A stretch of DNA of 17,820 nucleotides from Clostridiales bacterium (GTDB lineage Bacteria; Bacillota; Clostridia; Christensenellales; Aristaeellaceae): positions 1 to 17,820 of the forward strand of contig SFOF01000022.1 of NCBI GenBank assembly GCA_004552515.1. The letters run 5' to 3'. This document shows, in pieces, positions 14,712-17,820 of this stretch. A model generated the notes under the pieces. It had not been told where the DNA came from, did no database searches, and saw nothing but the letters and a program-made list of their open reading frames with translations. A program made the translations under genes and the position numbers. Numbering within the stretch: the first letter of the stretch is position 1; each line of letters starts with the position of its first letter.

Positions 14712-16640
14712 ATGACCATTGCTGAAAAAATCATCGCGTCTCATCTTGTCAGCGGCGACATGAAAACCGGCAGTGAAATCGCGCTGAGGATCGACCAGAC
14801 CCTCACGCAGGACGCGACCGGCACCATGGCGTATCTCGAGTTTGAAACCATGGGCATCGACCGCGTGCGCACCGAGCGCAGCGTGGCCTATATCGACCAC
14901 AACACGCTGCAATGCGGCTTTGAAAACGCCGACGACCACCGCTATATCCAGTCCGTGGCGAAGAAGCACGGCATCTGGTTCTCGCGGCCGGGCAACGGCA
15001 TCTGTCATCAGGTGCATCTGGAGCGCTTCGGCGTGCCCGGCAAGACGCTGATCGGCTCGGACAGCCACACGCCCACCGGCGGCGGACTGGGGATGCTGGC
15101 CTTCGGCGCGGGCGGCATGGACGTGGCGGTCGCCATGGGCGGCGGCGCGTACTACATCACAATGCCGAAGATGTACAAGGTCAATCTGACCGGTCGGCTG
15201 CGTCCGTTCGTCACCGCGAAGGACGTGAGCCTTGAAATTCTGCGCATACTCTCCGTCAAGGGCGGCGTGGGCGCGATCATCGAGTGGGGCGGCGAGGGTG
15301 TTAAGACGCTCAGCGTGCCCGAGCGCGCCACGATCACCAACATGGGCACCGAGCTGGGCGCGACCACGTCGATCTTCCCGTCCGACGAGGTGACGCGCGC
15401 CTTCCTCGCCGCCGAGGGCCGCGAGGGCGACTACATACCGCTCTCGAGCGACGAGGACGCGCATTACGACCGCGTGATCGACATAGACCTCAGCGCGCTC
15501 GAGCCGATGATCGCCTGTCCGCACAGCCCGGACAAAGTGGTCACGGTCAGGAGCATCGCCGGCACGAAGGTCGATCAGGTGTGCATCGGCTCCTGCACGA
15601 ATTCCTCGCTCATGGATATGCTCAAGGTGGCCGCGCTCCTGAAGGGCAGGACGGTGTCGCCCTCGGTCAGCCTGTCCATTTCGCCCGGCTCGCGGCAGGT
15701 GCTGTCCATGCTCTCCGAGTGCGGCGCGCTCAACGACATCATTTTGAGCGGCGCGCGGCTGCTCGAGTGCGCGTGCGGCCCCTGCATCGGCATGGGCTTC
15801 TCGCCCAATTCCGAGGGCGTGTCGCTGCGCACGTTCAACCGCAACTTTGAGGGCCGCAGCGGCACCGCCGACGCGCGCGTCTATCTCGTCTCGCCCGAAA
15901 CGGCCGTGGCCGCCGCGCTGAAGGGCGTGATCACCGATCCGCGCGATCTGGGCGATATGCCTGAGATCGTTATGCCCGCCGCGTTCAGGATCGACGACAG
16001 CGCCGTGCTCGCGCCCGCCTCTCCCGATGAGGCGAAGGCCGTCGAGGTGCTGCGCGGCCCGAACATCAGGAAGTTCCCCGAGTGCCGTCCGCAGGAGGAC
16101 ACGCTCTGCGCCGAGCTGACGCTCAAGGTGGGCGACAACATCACCACCGACCATATCATGCCGGCGGGCGCGAAGATCCTGCCGTATCGCTCGAATATCC
16201 CGCATCTGTCGCAGTTCTGCTTCGGCGTGTGCGACAAGACCTTCCCCGAGCGCGCGAAAGCGGCGGGACAGAGCATCGTCGTGGGCGGCGCGAATTACGG
16301 CCAGGGCTCCTCGCGCGAGCACGCGGCGCTGGTGCCGCTGTATCTGGGCGTGCGCGCGGTGATCGCCAAGAGCTTTGCGCGCATCCACGCGGCCAATCTG
16401 ATCAACGCGGGCATACTGCCGCTGACGTTCAAAAATCCCGACGATTACGATAAGCTCTCCCAGGGCGATATGCTCAGCCTGTCCGGCATTTACGCGGGCA
16501 TGGACAAGGGCGAGATTACGCTGAAGGACGAGACGAGCGGCGCTGAAATCGCGCTGACCTGCGCGTTCACGGCGCGGCAGAAGGCCATGCTGAAGGCCGG
16601 CGGCCTGCTGGCCTACACGAAGGAGTGTGGAGAACAGTGA
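14712..16640 (+). CDS. Aconitate hydratase (4Fe-4S aconitase)
   Basis: This enzyme of about 642 residues interconverts citrate and isocitrate via cis-aconitate. Cluster cysteines are C295 (SCTNSS) and C355/C358 (CACGPCIG). The C-terminal swivel domain, fused to the large subunit as in other aconitases, has the substrate-binding GSSREHA motif (S533-S-R-E-H537) followed by KSFARIHAANLINAG. It is shorter than the roughly 890-residue AcnA and matches the compact LeuC-LeuD-like form common in anaerobes. Two ATGs are possible: 14706 lies only 3 bases from AAGG, whereas 14712 is 8 bases from GAAGGA, so 14712 is preferred; the proteins differ by two residues. The gene begins 12 bases after the regulator gene and overlaps the isocitrate dehydrogenase gene by 4 bases. 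Confidence 0.93.
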   Translation: MTIAEKIIASHLVSGDMKTGSEIALRIDQTLTQDATGTMAYLEFETMGIDRVRTERSVAYIDHNTLQCGFENADDHRYIQSVAKKHGIWFSRPGNGICHQVHLERFGVPGKTLIGSDSHTPTGGGLGMLAFGAGGMDVAVAMGGGAYYITMPKMYKVNLTGRLRPFVTAKDVSLEILRILSVKGGVGAIIEWGGEGVKTLSVPERATITNMGTELGATTSIFPSDEVTRAFLAAEGREGDYIPLSSDEDAHYDRVIDIDLSALEPMIACPHSPDKVVTVRSIAGTKVDQVCIGSCTNSSLMDMLKVAALLKGRTVSPSVSLSISPGSRQVLSMLSECGALNDIILSGARLLECACGPCIGMGFSPNSEGVSLRTFNRNFEGRSGTADARVYLVSPETAVAAALKGVITDPRDLGDMPEIVMPAAFRIDDSAVLAPASPDEAKAVEVLRGPNIRKFPECRPQEDTLCAELTLKVGDNITTDHIMPAGAKILPYRSNIPHLSQFCFGVCDKTFPERAKAAGQSIVVGGANYGQGSSREHAALVPLYLGVRAVIAKSFARIHAANLINAGILPLTFKNPDDYDKLSQGDMLSLSGIYAGMDKGEITLKDETSGAEIALTCAFTARQKAMLKAGGLLAYTKECGEQ

Positions 16641-17785
16641 ATGAGGCAATCGACCGCGTGGTCGAGCAGTTCAGGACGCTCCTGACCGAGCAAATCGCGC
16701 GCACTGAGAAGATAGAGCGCGGCGCGCAGGCGAAGAACTTTGCGGCGATGGACAAAATTGTGATCGGCGTGGCGGGCGGCGACGGCATCGGCCCGATCAT
16801 CATGCGGGAAACGCGCCGCGTGATGGACGCGCTGCTGGCGGATGAAATCGCGAGCGGCCGCGTCGAGATTCGAGACATCGACGGACTGACCATCGAGAAC
16901 CGGCTGGCGCTTCATCAGAGCGTGCCCGCCGATACGCTGGCGGCGATCAAATCGTGCGACGTGCTGCTCAAGGGCCCGACCACCACGCCCAAGGGCGGCA
17001 CGATGGAGAGCGCCAACGTGACGCTGCGCCGCGAGCTGGATCTCTATGCCAACGTGCGCCCGGTCGCTGTGCCGGAGGAGGGCATCGACTGGATCTTCTA
17101 TCGCGAGAACACCGAGGGCGAATATGTGCTGGGCAGCCGCGGCGTGGAGATTCCGGGCAAGCTGGCCATGGACTTCAAGGTGACCACCGTGCCGGGCACG
17201 AAGCGCATCGCCCGCGCGGCGTTTGAATACGCCAAAAACAACGGCAAGAAAAGCGTCGCGATCGTCACCAAGGCCAACATCATGAAAAAGACGGACGGCA
17301 GCTTCAGCGCGCTCTGCCATGAGGTGGCCGCGGACTATCCGGGCATTGAGGCCGAGGACTGGTACATCGACATCATGACCGCCAATCTGGTCAACCCCGC
17401 GATTCGCAGTCGCTTTCAGGTGTTCCTGCTGCCCAATCTCTACGGCGACATCATCACCGACGAGGCCGCGCAGATCCAGGGCGGCGTGGGCACGGCGGGC
17501 AGCGCCAACATCGGCGACGAATACGCCATGTTCGAGGCCATACACGGCTCCGCGCCCCGCATGATCGAGGAGGGGCTGGGCGAGTACGCCAACCCGAGCA
17601 GCCTGATGCGCGCGCTGGAGATGCTGCTGCGCCACATCGCGCTGACCGACAGGGCGGAGAAGCTCTCGAGGGCGCTGAACATCTGCTGCGAGAGCGAGAA
17701 GAAGGTCGTCGTGACCGGCGACAGAAGCGGCGCGACCTGTGCGGCGTTTGCCGACTATGTGCTGGATACGCTGAAGAAGCTGTAA
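16637..17785 (+). CDS. Isocitrate dehydrogenase (isocitrate/isopropylmalate dehydrogenase family)
   Basis: This protein of about 382 residues oxidatively decarboxylates isocitrate to 2-oxoglutarate. The core starts with GDGIGP (48-53). The substrate segment has S125-A-N127 and LRRELDLYANVRP, and the metal aspartates D271 and D275 lie in LYGDIITDEAAQ. The coenzyme segment reads H303-G-S-A-P-R-M: the Lys-Tyr pair of NADP-specific E. coli Icd and the Asp-Ile of NAD enzymes are both absent, so the cofactor is uncertain. An extra helix of about 38 residues precedes the core. The GTG at 16637 overlaps the aconitase stop as GTGA, with AGGAG 11 bases upstream; GTG at 16625 is an alternative. It is the last visible gene of the operon; any terminator lies at or beyond the window end. 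Confidence 0.88.
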   Translation: MNEAIDRVVEQFRTLLTEQIARTEKIERGAQAKNFAAMDKIVIGVAGGDGIGPIIMRETRRVMDALLADEIASGRVEIRDIDGLTIENRLALHQSVPADTLAAIKSCDVLLKGPTTTPKGGTMESANVTLRRELDLYANVRPVAVPEEGIDWIFYRENTEGEYVLGSRGVEIPGKLAMDFKVTTVPGTKRIARAAFEYAKNNGKKSVAIVTKANIMKKTDGSFSALCHEVAADYPGIEAEDWYIDIMTANLVNPAIRSRFQVFLLPNLYGDIITDEAAQIQGGVGTAGSANIGDEYAMFEAIHGSAPRMIEEGLGEYANPSSLMRALEMLLRHIALTDRAEKLSRALNICCESEKKVVVTGDRSGATCAAFADYVLDTLKKL

Positions 17786-17820
17786 AACTGAAAAAGCGAA
17801 CGCCCCGCCGCGTGGAGAGA

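Noticed and set aside
12615..16649. A 1344-residue open frame on the minus strand, opposite the whole TCA operon
   Set aside because: It is a shadow of high G+C third positions in the plus-strand genes. Its product is low-complexity, rich in His, Arg, Gly and Ala, has no domain pattern, and crosses several well-supported genes.
17786..17820. Terminator after the isocitrate dehydrogenase gene
   Set aside because: A G+C-rich stretch begins here, but the second arm and any T-run would lie beyond the window end, so it cannot be called.

Overview
The window looks like chromosome of a G+C-rich anaerobic Firmicute, probably class Clostridia. The reasons are AGGAGG-type ribosome-binding sites, TTGACA/TATAAT promoters in A+T-rich gaps, simple hairpin-plus-T terminators, an LplB/YtcP/DUF3502 sugar ABC transporter, a YitT protein, and a citrate synthase of the homocitrate/isopropylmalate synthase fold (Re-type) that is typical of strict anaerobes. 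Genus-level placement is not possible from the sequence alone. No tRNA, rRNA, CRISPR array, prophage gene or transposase was found.

Layout. (1) 1-3799: a strong promoter and a carbohydrate ABC importer (two permeases, one binding protein) closed by two tandem terminators; its ATPase is not encoded here. (2) 3811-7073: its own promoter, an XPD/DinG-type helicase with an N-terminal PD-(D/E)XK nuclease, and an overlapping metallophosphoesterase gene. (3) 7284-9805, minus strand: a small membrane protein, and a separate yitT-like plus Gfo/Idh/MocA oxidoreductase pair with a clear promoter and terminator. (4) 9806-12470: a divergent intergenic region with a perfect palindrome, then an extended -10 promoter, a long structured leader closed by a 13-bp helix, a cytoplasmic GH28-like beta-helix protein, and a terminator. 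(5) 12600-17785: a promoter overlapped by a GntR-type palindrome, then Re-citrate synthase, FCD-type GntR regulator, aconitase and isocitrate dehydrogenase in one tight operon.

How the genes work together. The last operon encodes a complete route from oxaloacetate plus acetyl-CoA to 2-oxoglutarate (the oxidative arm of an incomplete TCA cycle), probably for glutamate synthesis, with its own regulator inside. The ABC importer and the intracellular GH28-like protein would both fit oligosaccharide use, but they are in separate transcription units and a link between them is only inferred. The most unexplained element is the leader at 10122-10268, which could be a cis-regulatory RNA or a small inverted-repeat element.
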